Shown: positions 24,810 through 32,712 of the stretch, in pieces
Position numbering within the stretch: position 1 is the stretch's first letter
Layout of the letters: every line of letters begins with the position of its first letter
Assembly (NCBI GenBank): GCA_015060865.1
Contig: SUXS01000010.1
Span: 62,001-126,000, forward strand
Reading direction: 5' to 3'
DNA from: Bacteroidales bacterium
GTDB taxonomy: Bacteria; Bacteroidota; Bacteroidia; Bacteroidales; Bacteroidaceae
DNA length: 64,000 nucleotides
The notes under the pieces: model-generated
Database searches by the model: none
Told to the model about the DNA's origin: nothing
The model's input: only the letters and a program-made list of their open reading frames with translations
Made by a program: the position numbers and the translations under genes

Positions 24810-25188
24810 TTACCTATTATAAAAATGGCATACGGGGCCATGCCCGTTGCCTATCTTGTAGGCAGCACCGTGGATGATGGCATTGTTGATGTATGCTTTC
24901 GCCGCGCGAGCGGCTTCGGTAAGCGGGAGCCCCCTGGCCAGTTGGGCTGCAAAAGCGCTTGAGAGGGTACAGCCTGTACCGCGGGAATGTTTTTTGGGGG
25001 GAGATGACTCGCCCAGTGGCATCAGGTCGCTCTTCAGCACGACGATGGCGCTGTCCTCGATGAGCTTGTGCCCCGAGGTGGATAACACCGCCTGCAGCGG
25101 CTTCACGCACTATCCAAGCCATGTCGCGACCACCCGAAAGGGGGCGGTCGGTGACAAAGTAAAGGGAGAGGTCAAAGGGTTTGAGTTG
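24810..25188 (-). pseudogene. Decayed duplicate of the thiE-thiD fusion
   Basis: Nearly identical in sequence to parts of 26749-28242 but with two large internal deletions. The ThiE start ([18 protein letters not shown]...REAAAGGV) runs straight into the ThiD segment [24 protein letters not shown], which then jumps to [23 protein letters not shown] and the normal C-terminus. The ATG region of the intact gene (AACCAT on the plus strand) is missing. It cannot encode either enzyme. The two ORFs of the track here are pieces of it. Confidence 0.9.
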
Positions 25189-25220
25189 TGAGTTATGAAT
25201 TTTTCAGTTTTCAATTCTCA

Positions 25221-25441
25221 ATTAGTTTGTCTTCCTATCATAAAGAACTCCAGCTCCAGGGCCAGCCTTCGGCGAAGATGCGGCGCATGAGTGCCTGCTT
25301 CTCGGGAGTGCAGTTCTCGGCCAGGCGGTCGATGAGGCCGACTACGTAGTTGGTAGCCTCATCCATCTCGGGCGAGCTGCGAGCACTACGGGCACGTCCA
25401 GCGTGTCGGTATAGTGACGTAGGAAACGGGTGTAGCGCAGC
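25221..25441 (-). pseudogene. Decayed duplicate of the tenA C-terminal part
   Basis: Matches 28270-28600 of the intact thiM-tenA gene in the same order relative to the thiE-thiD copy. An internal stretch of about 105 bases is missing (SPEMDEATNYVV is joined to an upstream piece). A one-base deletion turns the active-site motif CALELEFF into WPWSWSS. Only the last part of TenA is present and no ThiM part, so the duplication was truncated here. Confidence 0.88.
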
Positions 25442-25656
25442 ATGGAGGGCTTGGCCACCTTTGAGGGTGAGGAGTATTATTGGGTAGTACACCCACTCGA
25501 CGGCACTACCAACTATATCAATGGTCTTTCGCCTTATGCCGTGAGCATAGCCGTATCACCGACTTTAGTGGAAGCAACTCTTTTACTATGGGCGACAACA
25601 TTGTAGCCACCAACGGATGTTTCCACGACGAGATGCTACGTTTGGTACAGATGTAG
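25442..25656 (+). pseudogene. Remnant of an inositol-monophosphatase-family gene
   Basis: One frame reads GEEYYWVVHPLDGTTNYINGLSPYAVSIAV, the metal-binding motif of the IMPase/SuhB family, but the first Asp of DPxDGTTN is His. After SIAV the frame is lost; in another frame ITDFSGSNSFTMGDNIVATNGCFHDEML...VQM and a stop match the C-terminal end of the same family. The middle and the N-terminus are deleted, leaving about 215 bases. It abuts the tenA remnant. Confidence 0.8.
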
Positions 25657-25693
25657 CATCTATCCCAACTGATCTTCTCTATGCATATAAATA

Positions 25694-25719
25694 GGAGGCG
25701 ACCCTCACGGGCAGCCTCC
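25694..25719. terminator. Hairpin after the IMPase remnant
   Basis: GGAGGC ... GCCTCC stem with inner CCC/GGG pairs. There is only a weak T/A tail, so termination is uncertain. Confidence 0.4.
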
Positions 25720-25805
25720 ATAAAGAAGTCTCAAAAAACATGATAGGAATTATTCTATCATCGTCACAAAGGTAGCTTATAACATTACTTTTAACCGAAC
25801 AAAAA

Positions 25806-25849
25806 GCGTGACATTTGCGTGACATGGGCGTGACATTTGCGTGACACGG
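25806..25849. repeat. Four tandem 11-bp repeats (GCGTGACATTT)
   Basis: GCGTGACATTT, GCGTGACATGG, GCGTGACATTT, GCGTGACACGG abut exactly, so the array also reads as two 22-bp units. Confidence 0.9.
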
Positions 25850-25867
25850 CTGTATTATCTATCAAAA

Positions 25868-25936
25868 AACCAGCCAAGGGGTGTTGGCAGGTTTGGCATT
25901 CGTTTCCAAGAACCTGCCAGAGGGCGTTGGCCGGTT
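25868..25936. repeat. Two direct copies of a 26-nt palindrome
   Basis: AACCAGCCAA...TTGGCAGGTT (25868-25893) and AACCTGCCAG...TTGGCCGGTT (25911-25936), 43 bp apart; a further half-site CTGGCAGGTT lies at 26007-26016 before a T tract. Confidence 0.75.
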
Positions 25937-26122
25937 TCTCTTTAGTGTCGCTGCAACGTTCTCATAATGAAAGGATAAGAAGTCTATACAATTACATTTT
26001 TGCCGCCTGGCAGGTTTTTATATTTTCATCTTTATCTGCAAATCAATAAAATCTGCAGTAAGAAATTAAGTACGACAAACTATTCATTTTCAAAATACTA
26101 ACCATTCAAAAGTTTTTTTCAT

Positions 26123-26201
26123 CGCGAAGAGAATACTTTACCCTCGCGAGAAGAATAGTTTATCTTCGCGAAGAGAATAGATTATTCTCGCGAAGGTAAT
26201 G
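26123..26201. repeat. 22-bp tandem repeats beginning CGCGA (3.6 copies)
   Basis: Units at 26123, 26145, 26167 and 26189 all begin CGCGA and continue AGAGAATA-type sequence; the last unit is partial. No coding frame runs through them. Confidence 0.88.
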
Positions 26202-26288
26202 TGTAGTGCAACCATAGAATAGAGACAAATGTCCTGCAAATCATCACCGAAGGCACTATACAACTGCAAATAGAGGGCTACAAAAAAA

Positions 26289-26326
26289 CTGCCACCCGGC
26301 AAAAATGTAATTGCATAGGGTGGCAG
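26289..26326. repeat. Inverted repeat CTGCCACCC / GGGTGGCAG
   Basis: Perfect 9-bp arms around a 20-nt loop, flanked by direct copies of GGGCTACAA. Otherwise 26202-26439 shows no gene. Confidence 0.7.
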
Positions 26327-26439
26327 TAGGGGCTACAATAATCCCATTTATGGATAATTTGCGGATAATTGCCAGCGACCTAAAGGTTCACGGAAATTTA
26401 TGTTGAAAAAGGAAGGAAACACAAAGGCTTTGTATACAC

Positions 26440-26715
26440 CTACCCTTTCTCGCCGAATATCACCTGATAGAGGTCGGTGGGTAGTTTCTTGCGGATACGC
26501 TCCTTGCGCTTGCGAATGGTGGTGGGAGTAGTGTGGCCGATGTAGGCAATGACATTGTTGCTATAGCCCAGATAGGTGCAGAAGCAGCATACCAGCTCTT
26601 GATCATTCAGTTCAAGTCCCTCGTGCAGCGTGCTGCAAGCCTCCTTGAAGGAGTCGAACAGCGTGCTCTCCACATCACGAGTAGCCGGTGGTATTCTCAA
26701 AAGCGCAGCGACCAT
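26440..26715 (-). pseudogene. C-terminal fragment of a LuxR-like HTH regulator
   Basis: The last ~50 residues (LNDQELVCCFCTYLGYSNNVIAYIGHTTPTTIRKRKERIRKKL) follow the LuxR-type HTH pattern of Bacteroidota regulators that carry long N-terminal sensor parts. Here only ~90 residues exist; the frame is closed by TAA 15 codons upstream of the ATG, near the thiE-thiD stop. Probably a remnant left by rearrangement, although a small standalone regulator cannot be excluded. Confidence 0.55.
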
Positions 26716-26748
26716 CGGAGTAAAAATACCCCGATGAAATGGGCGTTT

Positions 26749-28242
26749 TTAGTAGAAATGGCATACGGGACCATGCCCATTGCCTATCTTGTAGGCAGCA
26801 CCGTGGATGATGGCATTGTTGATGTATGCTTTGGCTGCGCGAGCAGCTTCGGTGAGCGGGAGCCCCTTGGCCAGTTGGGCAGCAAAGGCACTTGAGAGGG
26901 TGCAGCCTGTACCGTGGGTGTTGGGCGTGTCGACGCGGCGGGCACTGAGTTCGGCCACCTCGCCTGTCTCGTAGTTGTAGAAGATGTCGATGAGTTCGTC
27001 GTCCACCAGGTGACCTGCCTTGAGCAATACCGATACCCCATACTGCTGGGCCAGGCGGCGGGCTGCACTGGGCAGGTCGCCCTGCTTCTCGATAGGCTCG
27101 CCAAGCAGAATCTCGGCCTCGGGAATGTTTGGGGTGATAACTCGCGCCAGCGGCATCAGGTCGCTCTTCAGCACGGCAATGGCGCTGTCCTCGATGAGCT
27201 TGTGCCCCGAGGTGGATACCATCACGGGGTCGAGCACCACATCCTTGACACCGTACTTGCGCAACAGACGCGCCACGCTGCGCACCACCTCGGCTGAGTG
27301 GAGCATGCCTATCTTCACGCTGTCGGTGCCGATGTCGCTGAGCACGGCTTCAATCTGCCCTTCGAGGATGTCGATGGAGAGGCCCTCCACGGCATTTACG
27401 CCCAGCGTATTCTGTGCGGTGATGGCGGTGATGGCCGATGTGGCAAAGCATCCGTTGGCCGAGATACTCTTGATATCGGCCTGTATGCCGGCGCCACCGC
27501 CCGAGTCACTGCCGGCGATGGTGAGGACTCTTCTTAATTGAGAATTGACAGTTGACAATTGACAATTCTCGGAGAGCTCTGAGTACTCGGAGTGCTCTGA
27601 ATGCCCATGGCGGTTATTTCTGATAATCCCCGCCAGCTCTGCTGCTGCTTCGCGGGGCGAGGGAGCTGCCACGATGGCCGATACCACGGCTACGCCCTCT
27701 ACGCCGTGGGCGATGACCTCACCCACGGTGTCTCTGTTCATGCCGCCGATGGCCACGCAGCGGTGGCGCGAGCAGCGCATCACCTCGTCTATACCGTCGA
27801 GGCCGAAGGGGGCGAACGTGTCGGTCTTGGTGGGCGTGGCATACACGGGCGATATACCTATATAATCCACGTCGAGGGCATTGGCAGCGATGACCTCATC
27901 CATCGTCTCCACCGAGAGACCGATAATCTTGTCGCTGCCCAGCAGCTTGCGGGCTGTGGCATAGGGCATATCGCTCTGCCCGATGTGTACACCGTCGGCA
28001 TCCACGGCGAGAGCCACGTCTACACGGTCATTGATGATGAGGGGTATGCCGAGGGGAGCCAGGGCGGCTTTCAGCTCGCGGGCCAGTTGGATGAATTCGG
28101 CTGTGGAGCACTCCTTCTCGCGGAGCTGCACCATGGTGACACCGCCTGCAGCGGCTTCACGCACTATCCAAGCCATGTCACGACCACCCGAAAGGGGGCG
28201 GTCGGTGACAAGGTAAAGGGAGAGGTCAAAGGGTTTAACCAT
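26749..28242 (-). CDS. thiED: ThiE-ThiD fusion: thiamine-phosphate synthase / HMP-P kinase
   Basis: Bifunctional thiamine enzyme. Residues 1-~210 are ThiE ([52 protein letters not shown]), which joins HMP-PP and HET-P. Residues ~236-497 are ThiD ([48 protein letters not shown]), which phosphorylates HMP-P. The linker (about 212-235) reads [23 protein letters not shown] and is encoded by 9-nt and 7-nt tandem repeats of the intergenic type. It lies just downstream of thiM-tenA and is presumably co-transcribed under the TPP riboswitch. The next gene fragment starts 33 bp on. Confidence 0.94.
   Translation of the reverse strand: MVKPFDLSLYLVTDRPLSGGRDMAWIVREAAAGGVTMVQLREKECSTAEFIQLARELKAALAPLGIPLIINDRVDVALAVDADGVHIGQSDMPYATARKLLGSDKIIGLSVETMDEVIAANALDVDYIGISPVYATPTKTDTFAPFGLDGIDEVMRCSRHRCVAIGGMNRDTVGEVIAHGVEGVAVVSAIVAAPSPREAAAELAGIIRNNRHGHSEHSEYSELSENCQLSTVNSQLRRVLTIAGSDSGGGAGIQADIKSISANGCFATSAITAITAQNTLGVNAVEGLSIDILEGQIEAVLSDIGTDSVKIGMLHSAEVVRSVARLLRKYGVKDVVLDPVMVSTSGHKLIEDSAIAVLKSDLMPLARVITPNIPEAEILLGEPIEKQGDLPSAARRLAQQYGVSVLLKAGHLVDDELIDIFYNYETGEVAELSARRVDTPNTHGTGCTLSSAFAAQLAKGLPLTEAARAAKAYINNAIIHGAAYKIGNGHGPVCHFY
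27537..27606. repeat. Heptamer and nonamer repeats encoding the ThiE-ThiD linker
   Basis: 27537-27571 holds AATTGAC-type heptamers (about five, degenerate); 27571-27606 holds four 9-nt units (CTCGGAGAG, CTCTGAGTA, CTCGGAGTG, CTCTGAATG) that encode [HYL]-S-E repeats. Confidence 0.85.
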
Positions 28243-28269
28243 GAGTTGTGAGTTATGAATTATGAATTT

Positions 28270-29718
28270 TCAATTACTTTGTCTTCCTATCATAAAGAAC
28301 TCCAGCTCCAGGGCGCAGCCTTCGGCGAAGACACGGCGCATGAGTGCCTGTTTCTCGGGAGTGCAGTTCTCGGTCAGGCGGTCGATGAGGTCTACTACAT
28401 AGTTGGTAGCCTCATCCATCTCGGGCGAACCGTAGGTCTGTATCCACTCCTTATAGGGATTGTCGGGAGTGATATGCTGTGCCACGAGGTACTTGCCCAC
28501 CTCATTGTATACCCAATAGCAGGGCAATACGGCTGCGAGCACTACGGGCACGTCCAGCGTGTCGGTATAGTGGCGCAGGAAACGGGTGTAGCGCAGCGTG
28601 GTGGCTACGGGGAGTGCCTCGCCATGGATGCCAAAGCGCTCGCTCAGCATAGCCTGCATGGCATTCTCGCTCTCCATGCCCTCCTTGGCGGTAGCGCGGA
28701 AGAAGTCGCCCTCGGCCTTATCTGCCATCATATCGGCAACGGCGTAGAGGTCGCGTGAGTACTCCTTGAGGTATATCTTGTCTTGCTGCAGGTAGCGCAC
28801 AAACTGCTCCTGCGGCAACGTGCCAGCCAGCATCTCCTGTATGAAGGCATACTGCTCGATGCTGCGCATGGTGTCGGCTACCGCCTCGAAGGCTGTGCTG
28901 CTCCACTTGACGCGATGGTTGCCCGGTGTTGCTACTACCTGCTCGGCCAACTGCTCGGGAGTGATCTCGTACATCGCATCCACGAAGTGGGTGAGCAGTG
29001 AGCCGGGAGCGGACTTCTGCGCTACGGCACGTTCGCCACATACGCCCATCACTGCCATACCGTGCAGGGCAGCCTCAAAAGCATCGGAGTTGATACCGGC
29101 AAAGGCTCCTACTACCGAAGTGGCTGTGCAGCCCATGGCCGTGACGAGTGTCATCAGCGGAGAGCCATTGCCAATCGTCTCTACGCGCGAGCCATCGGTG
29201 ATATAGTCGGTAGCACCACTGATGACTACGACGGCGCCTGTCGTGCCTGCCAGTTGCTTGGCCGACTCCACGGCATCGTCGGAGCTCTGGCTGCTGTCTA
29301 CGCCCTTGCTCTTGATGTCGGCATTCACGAGTGCCATAATCTCAGAGGCATTGCCACGGATGATGGTGGGGTGGCACTCGCGGATAATCTGCCACGCAGT
29401 CTCTGTTCGATAGGGGGTGGCTCCTGCACCTACGGGGTCGAGCACGATGGGCTTGCCCATGCGATGTGCTGCACGGCCAGCTGCCAGCATGCCGCGCACC
29501 CACTCGGCATCGAGCGTACCGATATTGATTACCAGGGCCGAGGCGATACTGACCATATCGTCCATCTCCTCCACGGCATGGGCCATCACGGGTGAAGCGC
29601 CCAAGGCAAGCAGGGCATTGGCCGAGAAGTTCATGGCCACGTAGTTGGTGATGTTGTGTACCAGCGGACTCTTTTCGCGCACTAGCGCGAGGTCTCTCTT
29701 CAGATTCTCTTTGTTCAT
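28270..29718 (-). CDS. thiM-tenA: ThiM-TenA fusion: hydroxyethylthiazole kinase / aminopyrimidine hydrolase
   Basis: Thiamine salvage in one polypeptide of 482 residues. Residues 1-~262 are ThiM (SPLVHNITNYVAMNFSANALLALGASPVM, VLDPVGAGATPYRT, GNASEI), which phosphorylates the thiazole. Residues ~270-482 are TenA, which recovers HMP from degraded thiamine: catalytic Cys in VLPCYWVYNEVG, late Glu in ALELEFFM. No repeat-derived linker here. First gene of the thi unit, about 80 bp downstream of the riboswitch terminator. A truncated, frameshifted copy of its 3' end lies at 25221-25441. Confidence 0.94.
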   Translation of the reverse strand: MNKENLKRDLALVREKSPLVHNITNYVAMNFSANALLALGASPVMAHAVEEMDDMVSIASALVINIGTLDAEWVRGMLAAGRAAHRMGKPIVLDPVGAGATPYRTETAWQIIRECHPTIIRGNASEIMALVNADIKSKGVDSSQSSDDAVESAKQLAGTTGAVVVISGATDYITDGSRVETIGNGSPLMTLVTAMGCTATSVVGAFAGINSDAFEAALHGMAVMGVCGERAVAQKSAPGSLLTHFVDAMYEITPEQLAEQVVATPGNHRVKWSSTAFEAVADTMRSIEQYAFIQEMLAGTLPQEQFVRYLQQDKIYLKEYSRDLYAVADMMADKAEGDFFRATAKEGMESENAMQAMLSERFGIHGEALPVATTLRYTRFLRHYTDTLDVPVVLAAVLPCYWVYNEVGKYLVAQHITPDNPYKEWIQTYGSPEMDEATNYVVDLIDRLTENCTPEKQALMRRVFAEGCALELEFFMIGRQSN

Positions 29719-29796
29719 TTTTCTCCTTTTTTTAGGTTTGACATTTAGTTTCGTAAATGCCGGTTCCTTGCTTGCGGAGCCGTGTATGGCATGGGC

Positions 29797-29843
29797 AAAA
29801 AAAGAGAGAAGACCTATTCTAACGGGGGAATACGGTCTTCTCT
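29797..29843 (-). terminator. Riboswitch-controlled intrinsic terminator
   Basis: On the minus strand AGAGAAGACC ... GGTCTTCTCT forms a 10-bp perfect stem, extended by ATTC/GAAT, followed by CTTTTTTT. It lies between the TPP aptamer and thiM-tenA, fitting transcription attenuation when TPP is bound. Confidence 0.88.
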
Positions 29844-29880
29844 TATACTATCAGCATCGCTTGTGCCTACACACCAAGTT

Positions 29881-29957
29881 CCGTTTTCCTCTCTGCAATT
29901 ACGCCAGCAGGTTCAAAGGGTATAATCTCAGCCTGCCCTTGGGCAAGCACCCCTAAC
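29881..29957 (-). ncRNA. TPP riboswitch (THI element)
   Basis: The minus-strand sequence holds the conserved core: a GGGGTGC/GCCC arm, GGCTGAGATTATACCC, TTTGAACCTG and GGCGTAATTGCAGAGAGGAA. These match the THI-box consensus (CUGAGA ... ACCCUUUGAACCUG ... AAUGCcAgcG-AGGGA). It should shut off the thi unit when thiamine pyrophosphate is plentiful. Confidence 0.95.
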
Positions 29958-30013
29958 ATTGGGATCACCTCACACAACGCGGCGCGCTACGCGCTTGTTT
30001 AGTGATTCCGCGA

Positions 30014-30044
30014 CAAAATTAGTGCAAGCCGAACGAAAAAGCAA
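30014..30044 (-). promoter_or_regulatory. Promoter of the thiamine unit
   Basis: On the minus strand TTG - 20 bp - TAATTTTG. It lies about 55 bp upstream of the riboswitch. A GC-rich hairpin (GCGCGTAGCGCGC) sits between promoter and aptamer. Confidence 0.75.
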
Positions 30045-30213
30045 GTAAAACTTGATTTTTCTGAGGCATTGCCAATGTTTACGCCCTACTCTCCCGATAA
30101 ATCCCTTTTCCACAACACAAAAATCAAAGTTAGCACAGGCCGAACGGATCGCCCAATCTATCTGGATATTTGATTTCAGCCATACAGGCACTATCAGTAT
30201 TGAAAAAAATCAT

Positions 30214-30221
30214 TACCTTTG
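30214..30221 (+). promoter_or_regulatory. -7 box upstream of metF
   Basis: TACCTTTG, giving a leader of about 140 nt that contains the tandem repeats before metF. No good -33 partner was seen. Confidence 0.5.
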
Positions 30222-30297
30222 TGGAGTGATTGATTGAGGATTGAGAGTTTATGGTTGAAAGCGCCATCTGGATGGCATACCCTTCATCCATAAAAGT

Positions 30298-30363
30298 CAT
30301 AACCATCATCCATAAAAAACCATAACCATCATCTATAAAAACCATAACCATCATCTATAAATC
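30298..30363 (+). repeat. Tandem repeats (21-23 bp) abutting the metF start codon
   Basis: Three units CATAACCATCATCYATAAA... of 23, 22 and 21 bp (30298, 30321, 30343), with a partial unit before them at about 30283. The last ends one base before the metF ATG region. Confidence 0.9.
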
Positions 30364-30364
30364 C

Positions 30365-31318
30365 ATGTCCGTCATTGACTCCATAACCACCGGCAACGGC
30401 ACCGCCTTCTCCTTCGAAGTGCTGCCCCCGCTCAAGGGCACAGGCATCAACAGCCTGTTTCGCACCATCGACGAGCTGCGCGAGTTCGGTCCCCGCTACA
30501 TCAATATCACCACCCACCGCAGCGAATACGTATATCAAGAATCGCCCGAGGGCGTCTTCCACAAGGTATCGCTGCGCCGCCGCCCCGGCACCGTGGCTGT
30601 GGCTGCCGCCATCAAGAACAGGTACGACATCCCCGTCGTCCCCCATATCCTATGCAGCGGTTTCACCCGTGAGGAGACGGAGTATGTGCTGCTCGACCTC
30701 CAGTTTCTCGGCATCACCGACCTGCTACTCCTGCGCGGCGACAAGGCCAAGCACGAATCCCTGTTTACCCCCACAGGCAACGGCTACAGCCACGCCATAG
30801 AACTGCAGGCACAGGTCAACCGCTTCAACGAGGGCTACTTCATCGACGGCTCGCCCATCAAGGAGCCCGGCCAGCCCTTCACCTACGGCGTAGCCTGCTA
30901 CCCCGAGAAGCACGAAGAGTCGCCCAATATCGACATGGACCTCCACTGGCTGAAAGAAAAGGTCAAGGCCGGCGCCCAATATGCCGTCACCCAGCTCTTC
31001 TACGACAACGACAAGTACTTCCGCTTCGTCGATCGTGCCCGTGCCGAAGGCATCACCATCCCCATCATCCCCGGCATCAAACCCTTGAAGACCGCCCGCC
31101 AGCTAAGCATCATCCCCAAGACCTTCAAGGTGGACATCCCGCAAGCCCTGGCCACCGAGGTGCTCCGTTGCAAGAGCGACGAGGAGGTGCGCCAAGTAGG
31201 CATCGAGTGGTGCACCGCCCAGTGCCGCGAGCTCATCGCACACGGCGTACCCAGCATCCACTTCTACGCCATGGCAGCCACAGACAGCGTGAAGCAGGTG
31301 GCACGTGCCATCTATTGA
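30365..31318 (+). CDS. metF: Methylenetetrahydrofolate reductase
   Basis: FAD enzyme reducing 5,10-methylene-THF to 5-methyl-THF for methionine synthesis; cytoplasmic, 317 residues, the usual bacterial length. Signatures: FSFEVLPPLKG near the N-terminus with the catalytic Glu, VPHILCSGFTREET, DLLLLRGDK, YGVACYPEKHEE, QLFYDNDKYFRFVDRA and PIIPGIKPL. Single gene with its own long repeat-bearing leader. It lies beside the thiamine unit, transcribed divergently. GC-rich and well adapted to the host codon pattern. Confidence 0.96.
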   Translation: MSVIDSITTGNGTAFSFEVLPPLKGTGINSLFRTIDELREFGPRYINITTHRSEYVYQESPEGVFHKVSLRRRPGTVAVAAAIKNRYDIPVVPHILCSGFTREETEYVLLDLQFLGITDLLLLRGDKAKHESLFTPTGNGYSHAIELQAQVNRFNEGYFIDGSPIKEPGQPFTYGVACYPEKHEESPNIDMDLHWLKEKVKAGAQYAVTQLFYDNDKYFRFVDRARAEGITIPIIPGIKPLKTARQLSIIPKTFKVDIPQALATEVLRCKSDEEVRQVGIEWCTAQCRELIAHGVPSIHFYAMAATDSVKQVARAIY

Positions 31319-31416
31319 CGGCTTGCCGCTATACTCAACAGGCATTTCATTAGCTTTTTCAAGACATTAGGGTTTTGAGCAAAAAATGACATATAACAGA
31401 TTTGGCTAGAAAGAGA

Positions 31417-31448
31417 TTTGCGGATTTGAAGAAAAAACTATACCTTTG
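31417..31448 (+). promoter_or_regulatory. Promoter of the holB operon
   Basis: TTTG (31417-31420), exact 20-bp spacer, TACCTTTG (31441-31448); the start codon lies 27 bp after the -7 box. Confidence 0.85.
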
Positions 31449-31475
31449 TCATAATATGCCAAATAAGGACAGAAA

Positions 31476-32600
31476 GTGTACTTCAAGGATATCATAGGAC
31501 AAGACAACGCGGTGCAGATGCTACGCTCGGCAGTTGCCGAGGGGCGCATACCGCATGCGCAGCTCATCTGCGGCCCCGAGGGTACGGGCAAGCTGGCCGT
31601 GGCCATCGCCTACGCACGCTACCTGTGCTGTTCACACCGCAATGGCGAAGATGCCTGCGGCGAATGCCCCTCGTGCAAGAAGTTCGACAAGCTGGTGCAC
31701 CCCGACCTGCACTTCGCCTTCCCCATCTACAAGAAGGACTCCAACAAGACGCCACGTAGCGACGACTTCATCGACAAATGGCGGCAGGCTGCACTGGAGA
31801 ATCCCTACATGAACCTCAACCAGTGGATGGACCACATAGGTACGGAGAACCAGCAGGGACTCATCTATGCCTCGCAAAGTGAGGAGATAATCCGCAAGCT
31901 CACACTCAAGTCGAGCGAGGGCGGCTACAAGGTGATGATCATCTGGATGGCCGAGAAGATGAACACGGAGTGCTCGAACAAACTGCTGAAGATGATAGAG
32001 GAGCCGCCAGCCCAGACGGTATTCCTGCTCGCGGCAGAGAACCCCGACCTGCTATTGCCCACCATACAGAGTCGAGTGCAGCGGCTCACGCTACGCCCCA
32101 TCGAAGAGAGCATCATCAGCGAAGCCCTCATCGGAAGGTATGGGCTGACCGAGGCCGATGCCCGACAGATAGCCCATGCCTCGGCAGGGAACTGGCTACA
32201 AGCGGTAGAGACCATCCATCTGGGCAACCGCACGAAAGAGTACATCGAACTATTCATGACGCTTATGCGCCGATCCTATGCCCGTGACCTCAAAGGCATG
32301 CGCCAATGGGCCGACACGGTGGCCGGCATGGGACGCGAGCCGCAGAAGAACTTCCTCATCTACTGCCAGCGCATGATACGCGAGAGCTTCATCTGCAACT
32401 TCCACCGCCCAGAGATAAACTACATGAACACGGACGAGACCAACTTCACCTCACGCTTCGCCCCATTCGTGAACGAGAAGAACATCTTCGGCATCATGGA
32501 GGAACTGAGCGAGGCACAACGGCACATTGAACAGAATGTGAATGCCAAGATGGTGTTCTTTGACCTCGCACTAAAAATGATTATGCTACTGAAACAATAA
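31476..32600 (+). CDS. holB: DNA polymerase III subunit delta' (clamp loader)
   Basis: Part of the sliding-clamp loader. The AAA+ domain has a P-loop-like GPEGTGKLA, a four-Cys zinc module CCSHRNGEDACGECPSC, and the SNKLLKMIEEPPAQTVFLLAAENPDLLLPTIQSR stretch (sensor 1 and SRC-like region). Residues ~210-370 are the collar. 374 residues. The start codon is GTG; the nearby ATG at 31456 is out of frame. First gene of a probable holB - PSP1 - gldH unit, an arrangement familiar in Bacteroidota. Confidence 0.92.
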   Translation: MYFKDIIGQDNAVQMLRSAVAEGRIPHAQLICGPEGTGKLAVAIAYARYLCCSHRNGEDACGECPSCKKFDKLVHPDLHFAFPIYKKDSNKTPRSDDFIDKWRQAALENPYMNLNQWMDHIGTENQQGLIYASQSEEIIRKLTLKSSEGGYKVMIIWMAEKMNTECSNKLLKMIEEPPAQTVFLLAAENPDLLLPTIQSRVQRLTLRPIEESIISEALIGRYGLTEADARQIAHASAGNWLQAVETIHLGNRTKEYIELFMTLMRRSYARDLKGMRQWADTVAGMGREPQKNFLIYCQRMIRESFICNFHRPEINYMNTDETNFTSRFAPFVNEKNIFGIMEELSEAQRHIEQNVNAKMVFFDLALKMIMLLKQ

Positions 32601-32712
32601 ATTGCAAGTTTGTAAGTTTTTGAGTTTGTTTGTTTACAAGTAGCCTTTAGGACAATAACTCAAGAATTGAATGAACAGAAAACTCAGAAACTAAAAAACT
32701 AAAAAACTCAAT

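Noticed and set aside
25518-25721. 67-residue minus-strand ORF
   Set aside because: Antisense to the IMPase remnant; no family likeness.
26123-26201. Possible CRISPR array
   Set aside because: Units abut without spacers of distinct sequence and no cas genes are in the window.
30130-30354. Minus-strand ORF of repeated MMVMVFIDDGYG-type residues
   Set aside because: It is only the translation of the tandem repeats before metF and of the sequence beside them.
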